Assembly (NCBI GenBank): GCA_017625775.1
Contig: JAGAKE010000023.1
Coordinates: forward strand, 1-59,686
DNA length: 59,686 nt
From: Fibrobacteraceae bacterium
Lineage (GTDB): Bacteria; Fibrobacterota; Fibrobacteria; Fibrobacterales; Fibrobacteraceae
Direction of reading: 5' to 3'
Notes under the pieces: model-generated
What the model was told of the DNA's origin: nothing
What the model saw: only the letters and a program-made list of their open reading frames with translations
The model's database searches: none
Position numbers and translations under genes: made by a program
In this document: in pieces, positions 16,059 through 24,650 of the stretch
How the letters are laid out: each line of letters opens with the position of its first letter
How positions within the stretch are numbered: position 1 is the first letter of the stretch

Positions 16059-16979
16059 ATGCAATTTTTTCGTACCCAAATACTATTTGAAGGTTCTGCC
16101 AAATCTCGTACATGGCGACTTCCGCTAGCTTTGTTTTCGGTTTGGCGCTGGGGCCGTCGAATTGTTTGTTTAGGTCTTATTCTTTTGATTCTTCAAACGG
16201 CTTTATTTTTTGGATACGAATATTTTTTGCAAAATGCTCTTTCTCAACGCGAATCTTTACAGGCAAAACTTTCACAACTCTATTTAGAAACGGATTCTTT
16301 GAATCAACGCATGGATTCTTATTTTGCATCTGAAGATTTGCTTTATGCTAAAGCTGGACTTCAACCCTTAGATCATTCTGTTCGTGCACTAGGAACTGGG
16401 GGCGAAATTTTACCTGAAGAACGTTTCAAACGTTTTATTTCACCATCTGTAGCTCTTTCTGCAGATGTTCAAGAATCTTCTGAACGCTTGCTTAATAAAA
16501 TTGAAAAGAACCAAAATGCATTTAAAACCTTAGGGAATTTTATGGAAAGACAACGCGAAAATTGGCGTTTTATTCCATCTATTTCTCCAGCTAGTGGTCG
16601 TTATGCTTCGGCTTTTGGTCGTCGTACGCACCCAGTTACAGGTGAATTAGGAAAAATGCATTATGGAATTGATATTTCCAACGTACCTTGGACACCTATT
16701 TATGCTTCTGCAGATGGAGTTGTTCAAATCGCTCAAAAAAGTTCGAGCTTTGGAAATTACGTTGTCTTAAATCACGGCAACGGAATTGTAACGAAATATG
16801 GCCACATGCAACGCTATATTGTGCAACCTGGTCAGTTTGTAAATCGTTACCAAATTATTGGATATATGGGAAACACAGGACGTTCTGTTGGGCCTCACCT
16901 TCATTATGAAGTATGGCGCGATGGCAATGCAGTGAATCCGCTTGCTTATATTCTCCCAAATGAACATGCTATAGAATAA
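16059..16979 (+). CDS. Membrane-anchored M23 (LytM) peptidase
   Basis: I place the start at the ATG at 16059 (MQFFRTQILF), not at the TTG at 16041, because the -10 hexamer lies between them. The 306-residue protein has a cytoplasmic N-terminus, one membrane helix (about 38-55), a coiled-coil-like stretch with many Gln/Ser/Leu (about 60-90), and a C-terminal M23 domain. HYGIDI gives the His and Asp ligands, KYGHM a third His, and PHLHYEV the last. It should cleave peptidoglycan cross-links from the inner-membrane side. TGRSVGPHLHYE is the usual closing motif. It is distinct from the LysM-bearing peptidase at 9.2 kb. Confidence 0.92.
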   Translation: MQFFRTQILFEGSAKSRTWRLPLALFSVWRWGRRIVCLGLILLILQTALFFGYEYFLQNALSQRESLQAKLSQLYLETDSLNQRMDSYFASEDLLYAKAGLQPLDHSVRALGTGGEILPEERFKRFISPSVALSADVQESSERLLNKIEKNQNAFKTLGNFMERQRENWRFIPSISPASGRYASAFGRRTHPVTGELGKMHYGIDISNVPWTPIYASADGVVQIAQKSSSFGNYVVLNHGNGIVTKYGHMQRYIVQPGQFVNRYQIIGYMGNTGRSVGPHLHYEVWRDGNAVNPLAYILPNEHAIE

Positions 16980-17012
16980 AACTGTTCATTTATATCCAAT
17001 AGGTGGCTTATT

Positions 17013-18416
17013 ATGCCTCCAATGATTGTTTGGGCTACAAGCGCTCTGCTTTGTCCATTTTTCACAGAGTTTTTTCCAGATCCAACTGAAGTATCTGATG
17101 CTGCAGGGGAATTTATTGAAATTGCTTTAGATTCAACACAGACTGATACTCTTTGGATTCAACAAGAAGATAAAGTTCCCATTCCATTTTTTGATTTAAA
17201 AGGAAAGAGAGTTTTATTTCATAGAGATTCGGTAATTTGTAATGAAAACTCAACGCTTTCTTGCCGGTCAATGAGTTTTTCTGCACTTCCGAATTCTAGA
17301 GAAAGTTTATGGATTCTTAAACAAGGCGATTGTATTGACTCAGCTTATCTGCCTGTGCCTAAATCTGGAAAATCAATTCAAAGAATCGGAAGTGATTATA
17401 AAGCTTGGGAATATTCTACTCCAACACCAGGTTTTCCAAACTCAAAATTAGAACCCGGAACTCATGATTGTGAATTGAAATTATTAAAAAATTCATTTCA
17501 GTCAGGAAAATTTAAAATCGATGTTACTTTAGAAGGTTGTGATTCGGCAAGCGTTTATTATGAACGAGAACTTTTAGATTTTTCAGAAAGAAAAATTTCT
17601 GGGACATTTTTTATTCAAAAAATACAAAGTGTAAGTTTCCCTTCCGATGGAACGCCTGAAAAATTAAGGCTAATTCTTCCAGAAGATGATGTTTCTTCTA
17701 ATGATACATTGAATTTATTAATGATTTCTAAAGAAAAATCTCCTATAGCTCTAACTGAAATACATTTTTGCCCAGCAGAAGGGTATTCAGAATGGGTTGA
17801 ATTATATAACAGCTTACCAGTTTCATTACCGATAGAAACAATTTCTTTTTGTAATAGAAGTGTTTTGTTTTCGGGTTCATTAGGAGCTTACGAAAGTGTT
17901 CTCATTAGTCGAGATTCTACACAACTTCGAGAAGAAATAGGTTTTAACGATGTTCGTTTAATAAAAATGAATTTCGGAACTTTAAAAAATACAGCTGATA
18001 CTCTTTGTCTTTGCCACGCAAACGATACACTTCAATGCGTTTCTTGGGGAAAAACAGAAAATCATTTTTGCCCACAAGGCTTTAATCCTAAAACTCATCG
18101 TAAAGAAAATACTCCAGGAATGCAAAACAATCGAATGACAAATAATTTGAATAATATGCCATTTGATTTAGAAATCAATAAACGAGTCCTTTCAAAAAGA
18201 ACTAATGAAGAAATTCGTGTAAAAATAGAAGGTGATGTTTTAGTACAAATTTTATTGCATTCAGAAAATGGAACTTTATTGTGGCATAAGAATATTGAAA
18301 AACCTCAAGGGGAGTGGATTCACATACCTTTAGAAAGTTTTAAACCAGGAATTTACTTTTTAAAATGCAAGTCGGGGAGTTATGAAAAAAATTTTGGCCT
18401 TGTGCTTCGTCCTTAG
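17013..18416 (+). CDS. Lamin-tail-domain protein with secretion-tail-like C-terminus
   Basis: The 467-residue protein starts with a hydrophobic, signal-like segment (MPPMIVWATSALLCPFF). Two regions resemble lamin tail domains: FTEFFPDPTEVSDAAGEFIEI near the start and LTEIHFCPAEGYSEWVELYN near residue 248. The last ~80 residues (GIYFLKCKSGSYEKNFGLVL at the end) resemble the C-terminal sorting domain used by type IX secretion, with the G-x-Y-x-x-K element. A surface role is likely but not proven. AGGTGG precedes the ATG. Its end overlaps the next gene by 35 nt, so the two are coupled. A second LTD protein lies at 38.4 kb. Confidence 0.72.
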   Translation: MPPMIVWATSALLCPFFTEFFPDPTEVSDAAGEFIEIALDSTQTDTLWIQQEDKVPIPFFDLKGKRVLFHRDSVICNENSTLSCRSMSFSALPNSRESLWILKQGDCIDSAYLPVPKSGKSIQRIGSDYKAWEYSTPTPGFPNSKLEPGTHDCELKLLKNSFQSGKFKIDVTLEGCDSASVYYERELLDFSERKISGTFFIQKIQSVSFPSDGTPEKLRLILPEDDVSSNDTLNLLMISKEKSPIALTEIHFCPAEGYSEWVELYNSLPVSLPIETISFCNRSVLFSGSLGAYESVLISRDSTQLREEIGFNDVRLIKMNFGTLKNTADTLCLCHANDTLQCVSWGKTENHFCPQGFNPKTHRKENTPGMQNNRMTNNLNNMPFDLEINKRVLSKRTNEEIRVKIEGDVLVQILLHSENGTLLWHKNIEKPQGEWIHIPLESFKPGIYFLKCKSGSYEKNFGLVLRP

Positions 18417-19098
18417 TGCATTTTGTATTGCTAGTGAATTTTCTTATGGCTTTGCTTCAGGAACAGCAAATTTTAATGCTTTTTCTTATAATCCACGAAA
18501 TATAGTGCAATTAGGAATTTTTGGCGAAGACGTTCAAGAAATAACCGATTATCATAGAATCGGAGCATTAGCTAATTGGCCAATGGGCATTTTCTCAGGA
18601 AATTTTTTATTTGAATACACTACATTAGATTCTATTTATCAAAGAATTCGATCGAAAATCGGAATTTCTATAACGCGGAACTTTTTTGGTGGTGGAGTAT
18701 CTCATTTAATGAATATTGAAATAGCAAAAAATGAAGACACCTGGAATAATCATGGGTTTTTGTTACATGGACATTTATTCTGGAACTTTTTTTTCTGTAG
18801 CGGGGGTGGTGGTATTCTTCCAAATAAAGAACTCTTTTTTTATTCTACTATAGCGTTAAATTTCGAAAATTACAAGATTTATTTGGAATTTATTCAAGAA
18901 GAAAAAAAAATTTTTCAGATTGGGCATTTATTTAAAATGGGCGTTTTAGGGGTAGAAACTGCTTACCGTTATCCTTTCGCTTCATTTTATATAGCTCTCT
19001 CATTTTCAATGGATTCCTGGAAATTATCTCTTGGAAAAAAAGGCGTTACTCGTTATTATTCAAAAAATTACTGGAATATATCTAAAAAATTTCAATAA
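18382..19098 (+). CDS. Predicted outer-membrane or exported protein, unknown family
   Basis: The 238-residue protein has a clear signal peptide (MKKILALCFVLSAFCIA). The rest is rich in Phe, Tyr, Gly and alternating patterns (FFGGGVSHLMNIEIA, FYIALSFSMDSWKLSL), as in small beta-barrels. I do not recognise a family. It starts inside the end of the LTD-protein gene (35-nt overlap), which suggests co-translation and a shared surface role. It could help present or anchor the LTD protein, but that is a guess. Confidence 0.6.
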   Translation: MKKILALCFVLSAFCIASEFSYGFASGTANFNAFSYNPRNIVQLGIFGEDVQEITDYHRIGALANWPMGIFSGNFLFEYTTLDSIYQRIRSKIGISITRNFFGGGVSHLMNIEIAKNEDTWNNHGFLLHGHLFWNFFFCSGGGGILPNKELFFYSTIALNFENYKIYLEFIQEEKKIFQIGHLFKMGVLGVETAYRYPFASFYIALSFSMDSWKLSLGKKGVTRYYSKNYWNISKKFQ

Positions 19099-19233
19099 AA
19101 GAGAGTTGATTGTTTTTTGGGGCATAAATGTCTAAAGAAAAATATTTTATTTAGTGCTAAATTATGTTAATTAATTTAAATATAAAGAAAGCTTAAATTT
19201 CAATTTCATGATTTAAGAAAATAGGTTATTATT

Positions 19234-20514
19234 ATGGATTATTCACCACTCTATGCTTTGATTACGATCATCGTATTCCTAGGCATTTCTGTATTTATCG
19301 TATATCGTTTTTATATTCATAATAAACGTAAAGAACACATGTATCGTGATTTAATTTCTTTACAAGAAGGGGTTGTTTTTTTATTAAATCCAGAAAATTT
19401 AGTTTGTATGACAATTTATCCTTCCAAGGAATCAGAACAATATCATCGTTTTTTTGGAAAAGGGGTAGATTTTACCCATGTAGTAGCAGAAGAATTTCAA
19501 GATATTTTCAAATCTACGGCAGAAAAAACAAAAGCAACAAACTCAGTACAAGAAATAGTTTTTCGTTTGCGCAACACAACTGAAGAAGAAAAATGTTGGG
19601 TTAAATTGAATATGCGTCTTGTAAATTGGAGTAAAGGAACCTCTGTTTTTGCTTGCGTAATGAAAAAACAAGATGAAATGGTTCGATTGCAAAGTTTAGA
19701 ACAAGAAATCATAAGGCAACAAAAAAATTGGCAGGTGACTGCTTTTGATATGCTATGGCGTTTAGACATTGAAACTAGACAATTAGAATTATTGAATGAT
19801 TTAGTTGAAGAAAGGCATTTGGTGCCTTCAAGACCTGCAGGGAAATATGAATTACGCGATTTAATTATGAGTTCTGATTTTTCTATTCTTGAAGAAGAAA
19901 TTAACTATCGAGTTCGTTATTTCCTAGAACATGGCGAAGATTTATATGCTAAGGAATCTCGCATTATCAATATTCGTTTGCGTTCGACTCAATCTTCTGG
20001 CGTTTGGTATGGTGCCTGCGGTGTGATAGACAAAGATGATTATGGTCGTTTGGTGATGTACGGAACCGCTCACAGACTTCCCGTTCCGGCGATTTCAAAA
20101 ATTTCAGAATTCGAAATTTCTCATTTATTTGTCGTTTTAATGAATAGTCCGGCACTTCGTGTTTTTTGGAGTGATTTAGAAGGAACTATTCTAGGTTGCA
20201 ATAAAGGGTTTGCTTTAGATATGGGGGAAAATTCCCCAGAAACGCTTCAAAATAAAAATATTGAAGAATTGGAATATCTTAGAAAAGAATGGGTGACTTA
20301 TTTCTACAAGCACCTTAAAAATTTTAAAGAATTTTCACCCAATAATCCAATTTCTAAATACTTTCATGTCACAAGAGATTTAGACCATTTAGAAGTACTT
20401 GGGCAATTTAATGTTATGCCTTTGCTAAATGAAAATGGAAAAGCTTATGGAGGGCTTTTTATGTACTGGGTACAACCAGCCGCAGAAGTTTCCAGAGACC
20501 ACTTGAGTTTCTGA
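19234..20514 (+). CDS. Membrane-anchored PAS-type sensor without output domain
   Basis: The 426-residue protein has one N-terminal membrane helix (about 8-28), then PAS-like segments: ISLQEGVVFLLNPENLVCM, QVTAFDMLWRLDIETRQLEL and VFWSDLEGTILGCNKGFALD. The last phrase is the usual entry to a PAS fold. No HisKA, HATPase, GGDEF or HAMP signature follows, so it lacks a visible output. A coiled-coil-like helix (QSLEQEIIRQQKNWQ) links two halves. It may pass a signal to a separate kinase, such as the hybrid kinase at 53.3 kb. Weak Shine-Dalgarno (TAGGTT) before the ATG. Moderate confidence in PAS content. Confidence 0.6.
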   Translation: MDYSPLYALITIIVFLGISVFIVYRFYIHNKRKEHMYRDLISLQEGVVFLLNPENLVCMTIYPSKESEQYHRFFGKGVDFTHVVAEEFQDIFKSTAEKTKATNSVQEIVFRLRNTTEEEKCWVKLNMRLVNWSKGTSVFACVMKKQDEMVRLQSLEQEIIRQQKNWQVTAFDMLWRLDIETRQLELLNDLVEERHLVPSRPAGKYELRDLIMSSDFSILEEEINYRVRYFLEHGEDLYAKESRIINIRLRSTQSSGVWYGACGVIDKDDYGRLVMYGTAHRLPVPAISKISEFEISHLFVVLMNSPALRVFWSDLEGTILGCNKGFALDMGENSPETLQNKNIEELEYLRKEWVTYFYKHLKNFKEFSPNNPISKYFHVTRDLDHLEVLGQFNVMPLLNENGKAYGGLFMYWVQPAAEVSRDHLSF

Positions 20515-20520
20515 AAAACT

Positions 20521-20580
20521 TTATAAGCGAGAGCTGCGACAAACGCACTTGTGCTGATTGGCATAGCCGAGCGACAAAAG
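20521..20580. repeat. Unexplained GC-richer block with repeated GCGACAAA
   Basis: Between the PAS protein and the rhodanese gene lies a short, GC-richer stretch that carries GCGACAAA twice (about 20536-20544 and 20571-20578), each preceded by a GC or GAG element. AAACTTT before it and AAAGTTT after it are complementary, so the whole block could fold as one stem. It may be a terminator or a dispersed repeat; no coding frame is convincing. Confidence 0.35.
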
Positions 20581-20624
20581 TTTCTAAAATATTATTATTT
20601 TTCTTTAAAAAAAAAGGAAATACT

Positions 20625-20987
20625 ATGAAAAAAACAATTCTTTTTATATTAATCGCTACAGCTCTTTTATTCGCTGGAGAAAATTTCAAAGAAGTAGAAT
20701 GGAGTGAAGCTGTAGAACTATCTAAAAAAGGCGCTATTTTCTTAGATGTTCGAACTCCAGAAGAGGTAGCAGAAGGAAGTGTAACAGGAGCTTTAACGAT
20801 TCCTTTGAACGAGTTAACAGCTCGCCATGGTGAACTTCCAAAAAAGAAGACGATTCTTGTTTATTGCCGTTCAGGAAAAAGAAGTGCTATGGCTTCAGGA
20901 TTTCTTTCCGAACAAGGTTATGACGTTCGAAACGTAAAAGGTGGCTTTTTATCGGTTCCTCCGAAAAAAGTTTTGCCACATAACTAA
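20625..20987 (+). CDS. Exported rhodanese-like protein
   Basis: The 120-residue protein has a signal peptide (MKKTILFILIATALLFA) and a single rhodanese domain. The active-site loop is VYCRSGKRS, with the catalytic cysteine, and FLDVRTPEEVAEGSVTGALTIPL is the typical N-terminal motif. Such proteins move sulfane sulfur from thiosulfate or persulfides to acceptors; location is the periplasm. AAGGAA precedes the ATG. It is followed by two LPP20-like genes, with no obvious functional link. Confidence 0.93.
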   Translation: MKKTILFILIATALLFAGENFKEVEWSEAVELSKKGAIFLDVRTPEEVAEGSVTGALTIPLNELTARHGELPKKKTILVYCRSGKRSAMASGFLSEQGYDVRNVKGGFLSVPPKKVLPHN

Positions 20988-21033
20988 ATATAAAGTATTT
21001 TTCTAAAAAGTAAACAATCATACGGAGGATGCG

Positions 21034-21591
21034 ATGTTTCGTAAATTAACAATTTTTGCTGCAACAGCACTTTTCTTTATTGCTTGTTCTAGCACGCCAC
21101 AAGAAAAAACGGTGGATAATATGATGGATATGCAACGAGATAAAACGGAATTGAATAATTCTGGTCTAGTTGCTGGTTTAGGTGTTGGTGAATCGGCTTC
21201 AGAACAAATGGCTTACGACGAAGCGGATTTAAATGCCAGAACTGATGTTGCTCGTCAGTTAGAATCTAAAATTGAAGCCTTCTTTAGAAATTATCAAGAA
21301 GAAGTTGGCAATGAATTGGCAGAACACCAAGAAACCGCAAGAAAAAACATAATATCATCTTTACAAAACGGTGTTACAATTGTTAAAATGAAAATGGATG
21401 TTGTTAATGAACGATACAAGGTTTATGCAATTGCAGCTTTAGACCCAAAAGCATTGAAAGAAGCTCTTGAAGCAGAAATGTCGGCAAGAAAAGCAAATAT
21501 GGATCGTGTGAAAGCGATGAAAGCTTACCAGACATTAGATGAAGAAGCAAAAAAACTTGACGAATATAAATTGAAAGCTGCTGGTAAATAA
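21034..21591 (+). CDS. LPP20-family lipoprotein
   Basis: The 185-residue protein has a lipoprotein signal peptide with lipobox FFIACSS (Cys at about residue 18). The body matches the LPP20 fold: ASEQMAYDEADLNARTDVARQ is the family hallmark helix, followed by KMKMDVVNERYKVYAIAALDP. A charged, helical tail (about 148-185) follows. Function of LPP20 proteins is unclear; several are outer-membrane lipoproteins. GGAGG precedes the ATG. The next gene encodes a second protein with a related domain, so the pair may work together. Confidence 0.82.
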   Translation: MFRKLTIFAATALFFIACSSTPQEKTVDNMMDMQRDKTELNNSGLVAGLGVGESASEQMAYDEADLNARTDVARQLESKIEAFFRNYQEEVGNELAEHQETARKNIISSLQNGVTIVKMKMDVVNERYKVYAIAALDPKALKEALEAEMSARKANMDRVKAMKAYQTLDEEAKKLDEYKLKAAGK

Positions 21592-21600
21592 TAATCGATA

Positions 21601-21650
21601 AAAACTCTTTCATATAACACATTGTATTTAGTGTTTGTGAAGGAGTTTTT
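21601..21650 (+). terminator. Terminator or attenuator between the two LPP20-like genes
   Basis: AAAACTCTTTCATATAACAC (21601-21620) pairs, allowing a few mismatches or G-U pairs, with 21631-21649, and a T run follows. The 3' arm carries AAGGAG, the only ribosome-binding-like sequence before the next gene, so folding could also hide it. Confidence 0.6.
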
Positions 21651-21659
21651 TGTTCATTA

Positions 21660-22886
21660 GTGTTGAGTAGATTCAAGCATAATATGTTTTTAAGAATAGT
21701 TTTTTTTCTTTTATTGATAACAGTATTTTCAAATGCTGAAGTGTTGACATATACAGCGTATTCAAAAGAATCTCAAGCTCATGCAGATCAAGAAGCAATT
21801 GCTGGTGTGGCTCGTCAAATTTCTGCGAAAATAGATGCAACCACTCAAGTTAAACGATCCGAAATTCAAAAAGGGGAGCGTTCTTATTTAGAAAAATTAA
21901 TTGAAACTAAAAATTCTATTCATACAGATTTAGAATTGCAAGGCATTCGAATTATTCAAGGAAAAATGAAGGATGGAGTTTTTTCAGCAACAGCTTCTAT
22001 TGATTTAGATAAATTAACAGCTCCGCTTCAAAGAAAAATGTCAGAAATTCAAAAAGAAATTTCAGCAAAAGAAGAAAAAGCTTTGAATCTTTTAAATGAA
22101 TATGCTTATACAGAGGTTACTCAGCTTTTAAATGAAATAGAATCTCTTTCTAAAAAATATCCATCTTTATATAGAGATTTTCTGTTTTATAATCCATCTG
22201 GAAAAGCCGTAGAATTAAAATCAAAATTGGAATTTATTTCTGATTCTTTAGAAAAAAGTTTAAAAAATATTGAAATTATCTTGCCAAAAACTTCGTCACT
22301 TAACGTTACAAATGATTTTCTTTCTTTTGAAATAACAGTAAAAAATCAAGAACGCCCTATTGAAAATTTCTCTATTTATGTAACTCATCAAGAAAAGGTA
22401 ATTGCCGAAGAAAAAAGCGATAAAAATGGTGTAGTCGTATTTAAAATACCTTCTTCTTCATTAAGAAACTCGCCGTTTATTTTAAAAATTTTTGCAGCTC
22501 TTTCTATTCAATATGAAAATATTAAAGGATTAGCAAGTCAAGAACTTCCGTATCAGTTAAATTTAAAATCTTGCAATTTAAAACTTAACTGCCTTGAAGA
22601 ACCATATATTTGTACAGAAATTTCAAATTCACTTTCTAATAAATTAGGAATTTCAGTGCAAGTTTCTTCAACGGCTCCGTTATCCGCTAAAATAAATGTA
22701 GAATCTAAACGTTCTATGCAACAATTGAGTTCTTATCAAGTTTCTTTAGATTTTTATGATACGGAATTCTCATGTTCATTATCACGAGCAGGTGTTGGCA
22801 AAAATGAAAAAGAAGCCGTTCAAAAAGCTATTCAAAAAATGAATTTTAATTCTTGCCAAGCATTAAATAATTTTTGTAAACCATAA
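21660..22886 (+). CDS. Exported LPP20-like protein with Ig-like region
   Basis: A 408-residue protein. The start may be the GTG at 21660 or the ATG at 21684; either leaves a signal peptide ending near SNAEVL. Residues about 30-125 resemble the LPP20 domain of the previous gene (ESQAHADQEAIAGVARQISAKI, then GIRIIQGKMKDGVFSATASIDLDKL). A coiled-coil helix follows (about 125-185), then a beta-rich region (about 210-285, ITVKNQERPIENFSIYVTHQE) resembling an Ig-like fold. A further LPP20-like end (GVGKNEKEAVQKAIQKM) closes it. Probably periplasmic or outer-membrane associated, and a partner of the lipoprotein upstream. Function unknown. Confidence 0.65.
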   Translation: MLSRFKHNMFLRIVFFLLLITVFSNAEVLTYTAYSKESQAHADQEAIAGVARQISAKIDATTQVKRSEIQKGERSYLEKLIETKNSIHTDLELQGIRIIQGKMKDGVFSATASIDLDKLTAPLQRKMSEIQKEISAKEEKALNLLNEYAYTEVTQLLNEIESLSKKYPSLYRDFLFYNPSGKAVELKSKLEFISDSLEKSLKNIEIILPKTSSLNVTNDFLSFEITVKNQERPIENFSIYVTHQEKVIAEEKSDKNGVVVFKIPSSSLRNSPFILKIFAALSIQYENIKGLASQELPYQLNLKSCNLKLNCLEEPYICTEISNSLSNKLGISVQVSSTAPLSAKINVESKRSMQQLSSYQVSLDFYDTEFSCSLSRAGVGKNEKEAVQKAIQKMNFNSCQALNNFCKP

Positions 22887-22896
22887 ATAAAATGCT

Positions 22897-23946
22897 ATGA
22901 ATCAATGGATGGCTCTGGCTTTTGAATGTGGAAAAAAATCAATAGGGATTAGTCGCCCTAATCCAGCCGTTGGTGCCGTTGTTGTAAAAAACGGCACGGT
23001 TTGCGCCACAGGGCAAACGCAAAGCCCGGGAAAAGCTCATGCTGAAGTTATGGCTTTGCAAACGGCTGCCGAAAACGCTAAAGGAGCCGACCTTTATGTA
23101 ACATTAGAACCTTGTTGCCATTATGGAAGAACGCCTCCTTGTACACAAGCTATTATCGATGCAGGAATCAAACGTGTATTTTTTGCTCATTCAGATCCTA
23201 ATCCAAAAGTTCAAGGGAACTCCAGAAAAATATTAGAAGCCGCAGGAATTGAAGTTTATGAAGGGCTAGAAGCTTGCTCTCAAAATAAAAATCTCTATTC
23301 AAAAATAGAACATTATTTTGAAGGTTATGATTATTTTGTTAAATGTGGAAAACCATTAATTGAATTAAAAATTGCTCAAACCCAAGATGGTTTTATAGCA
23401 CAAAAAAATTATAATCCATTAAAAATTACTCATGACAAAGCCAATGAGTGGAATCATACTCTTCGCAGTATTTCAGATTCAATTTTAATTGGGGCTTCAA
23501 CAGCATGTAAAGATAATCCTAGATTAGATGTTCGTTTAGTAGAAGGCAATTCTCCTTTAAAAATCATTTTTGGGCAAACTAGAAAACTCCCTTCTACGCT
23601 TCAGCTATTTTCTGATCAAAAAACAATTATTTTTTCTTCTGTACCGCAACCAGAAATTGAATCGAAAGCAGAAATCATTTTACTTCCAAGTAAAAATTTC
23701 GTTGAAAATTGGAATTTTGTCATTCAACATTTAGCTAAAATGGGAATGCATCGGGTAATGGTAGAACCTGGAAAAAATTTATTTCATTTGCTTATTGAAA
23801 ATAATTTATGGAATAATCTCTATTTGTGGAAATCCTCTATTTTTGCTAAAGAGGGAATTTCAATTTCGCCATTTAATTATACTCCTAGCGAAATCATTCC
23901 TTTTAATGAAGACACGCTTTATATTTACCGAGCAAATTCTATTTAA
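22897..23946 (+). CDS. ribD: Bifunctional riboflavin deaminase-reductase
   Basis: The 349-residue protein joins a deaminase (about 1-145) and a reductase (about 150-349), catalysing two steps from the GTP-derived pyrimidine to the ribitylamino-uracil of riboflavin synthesis. HAEVMAL supplies the zinc His and catalytic Glu, and PCCHYGRTPPC the zinc cysteines. The reductase half shows LKIAQTQDGFIA and SDSILIGASTACKDNPRLDVR, but its C-terminal portion is more divergent than usual. No Shine-Dalgarno is evident; the ATG lies 10 nt after the previous stop. No FMN riboswitch is visible. Other rib genes are outside the window. Confidence 0.95.
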   Translation: MNQWMALAFECGKKSIGISRPNPAVGAVVVKNGTVCATGQTQSPGKAHAEVMALQTAAENAKGADLYVTLEPCCHYGRTPPCTQAIIDAGIKRVFFAHSDPNPKVQGNSRKILEAAGIEVYEGLEACSQNKNLYSKIEHYFEGYDYFVKCGKPLIELKIAQTQDGFIAQKNYNPLKITHDKANEWNHTLRSISDSILIGASTACKDNPRLDVRLVEGNSPLKIIFGQTRKLPSTLQLFSDQKTIIFSSVPQPEIESKAEIILLPSKNFVENWNFVIQHLAKMGMHRVMVEPGKNLFHLLIENNLWNNLYLWKSSIFAKEGISISPFNYTPSEIIPFNEDTLYIYRANSI

Positions 23947-24650
23947 TCAACTTTTGAATTTAAAAATTCCATTTCAAATTCTTTTTTTAGCTCAACCCAA
24001 GAAATAACAGTTTTATCACCTTTTGTTTTATGAGATTCTGTTTGTATGAATTTCATTTTTGCAGATTCAGCCCCTAATCCATCAGTATCGTTTCTATCGC
24101 CAATCACTAAAATATTTTCTGGAGAAATATTTAATTTAGCAGCGATTTCTAAAAAAGGACGTGGTGCTGGTTTTAAAGCCCCAAAAGACTCTGAAGAAAC
24201 CAAAAGATCAAAATCATTTACATTACCACCAATAGCTTTTAAACGTTCTTCAACCATTGGGTAATCAGAAAATATCACTCGTTTAACATCGGCATTTTTT
24301 AAAATCTGAATGATTTCATTTGCCGATTCTCGCATTCTGAAATGTTTTTGAAGAATCTTCACCATATATAGGCAATAAAAAGTTTTATACCAATTTAATG
24401 CTTTTGATTCAGTCCAATTTGAATGCTTAGATAATTCCTTTGCAAATGCTTCTTCCCAAGAAAGTGCATTTTGGAAATCTATACCTTTTAAAGTTTTTCG
24501 AGCATTTCTTTCGGCTTTAATTTTAAAAAGATGAGTTAATTTACCCAAAATCAGCTTTTGGGGCAAGCCTTTAAAATCATAAAGAGTGCCGTCAAAATCA
24601 AAAATGACGGCTTCAATTGATTTTAATGAAAAAGGAAAAACAGGATTCAT
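23943..24650 (-). CDS. HAD-superfamily hydrolase
   Basis: The 235-residue protein has the HAD motifs: FDFDGTLYD (motif I, nucleophile Asp), VIFSDYPMVEERL (motif II Ser) and LKPAPRPF plus VIGDRNDTDGLGAES (motifs III and IV). The cap domain is helical, as in phosphoglycolate-phosphatase-like members; substrate unknown. Its start overlaps the stop of the upstream GH3-family gene (TAATG), so they form a coupled pair. Its end overlaps the ribD stop by 4 nt on the other strand. Confidence 0.88.
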   Translation of the reverse strand: MNPVFPFSLKSIEAVIFDFDGTLYDFKGLPQKLILGKLTHLFKIKAERNARKTLKGIDFQNALSWEEAFAKELSKHSNWTESKALNWYKTFYCLYMVKILQKHFRMRESANEIIQILKNADVKRVIFSDYPMVEERLKAIGGNVNDFDLLVSSESFGALKPAPRPFLEIAAKLNISPENILVIGDRNDTDGLGAESAKMKFIQTESHKTKGDKTVISWVELKKEFEMEFLNSKVD

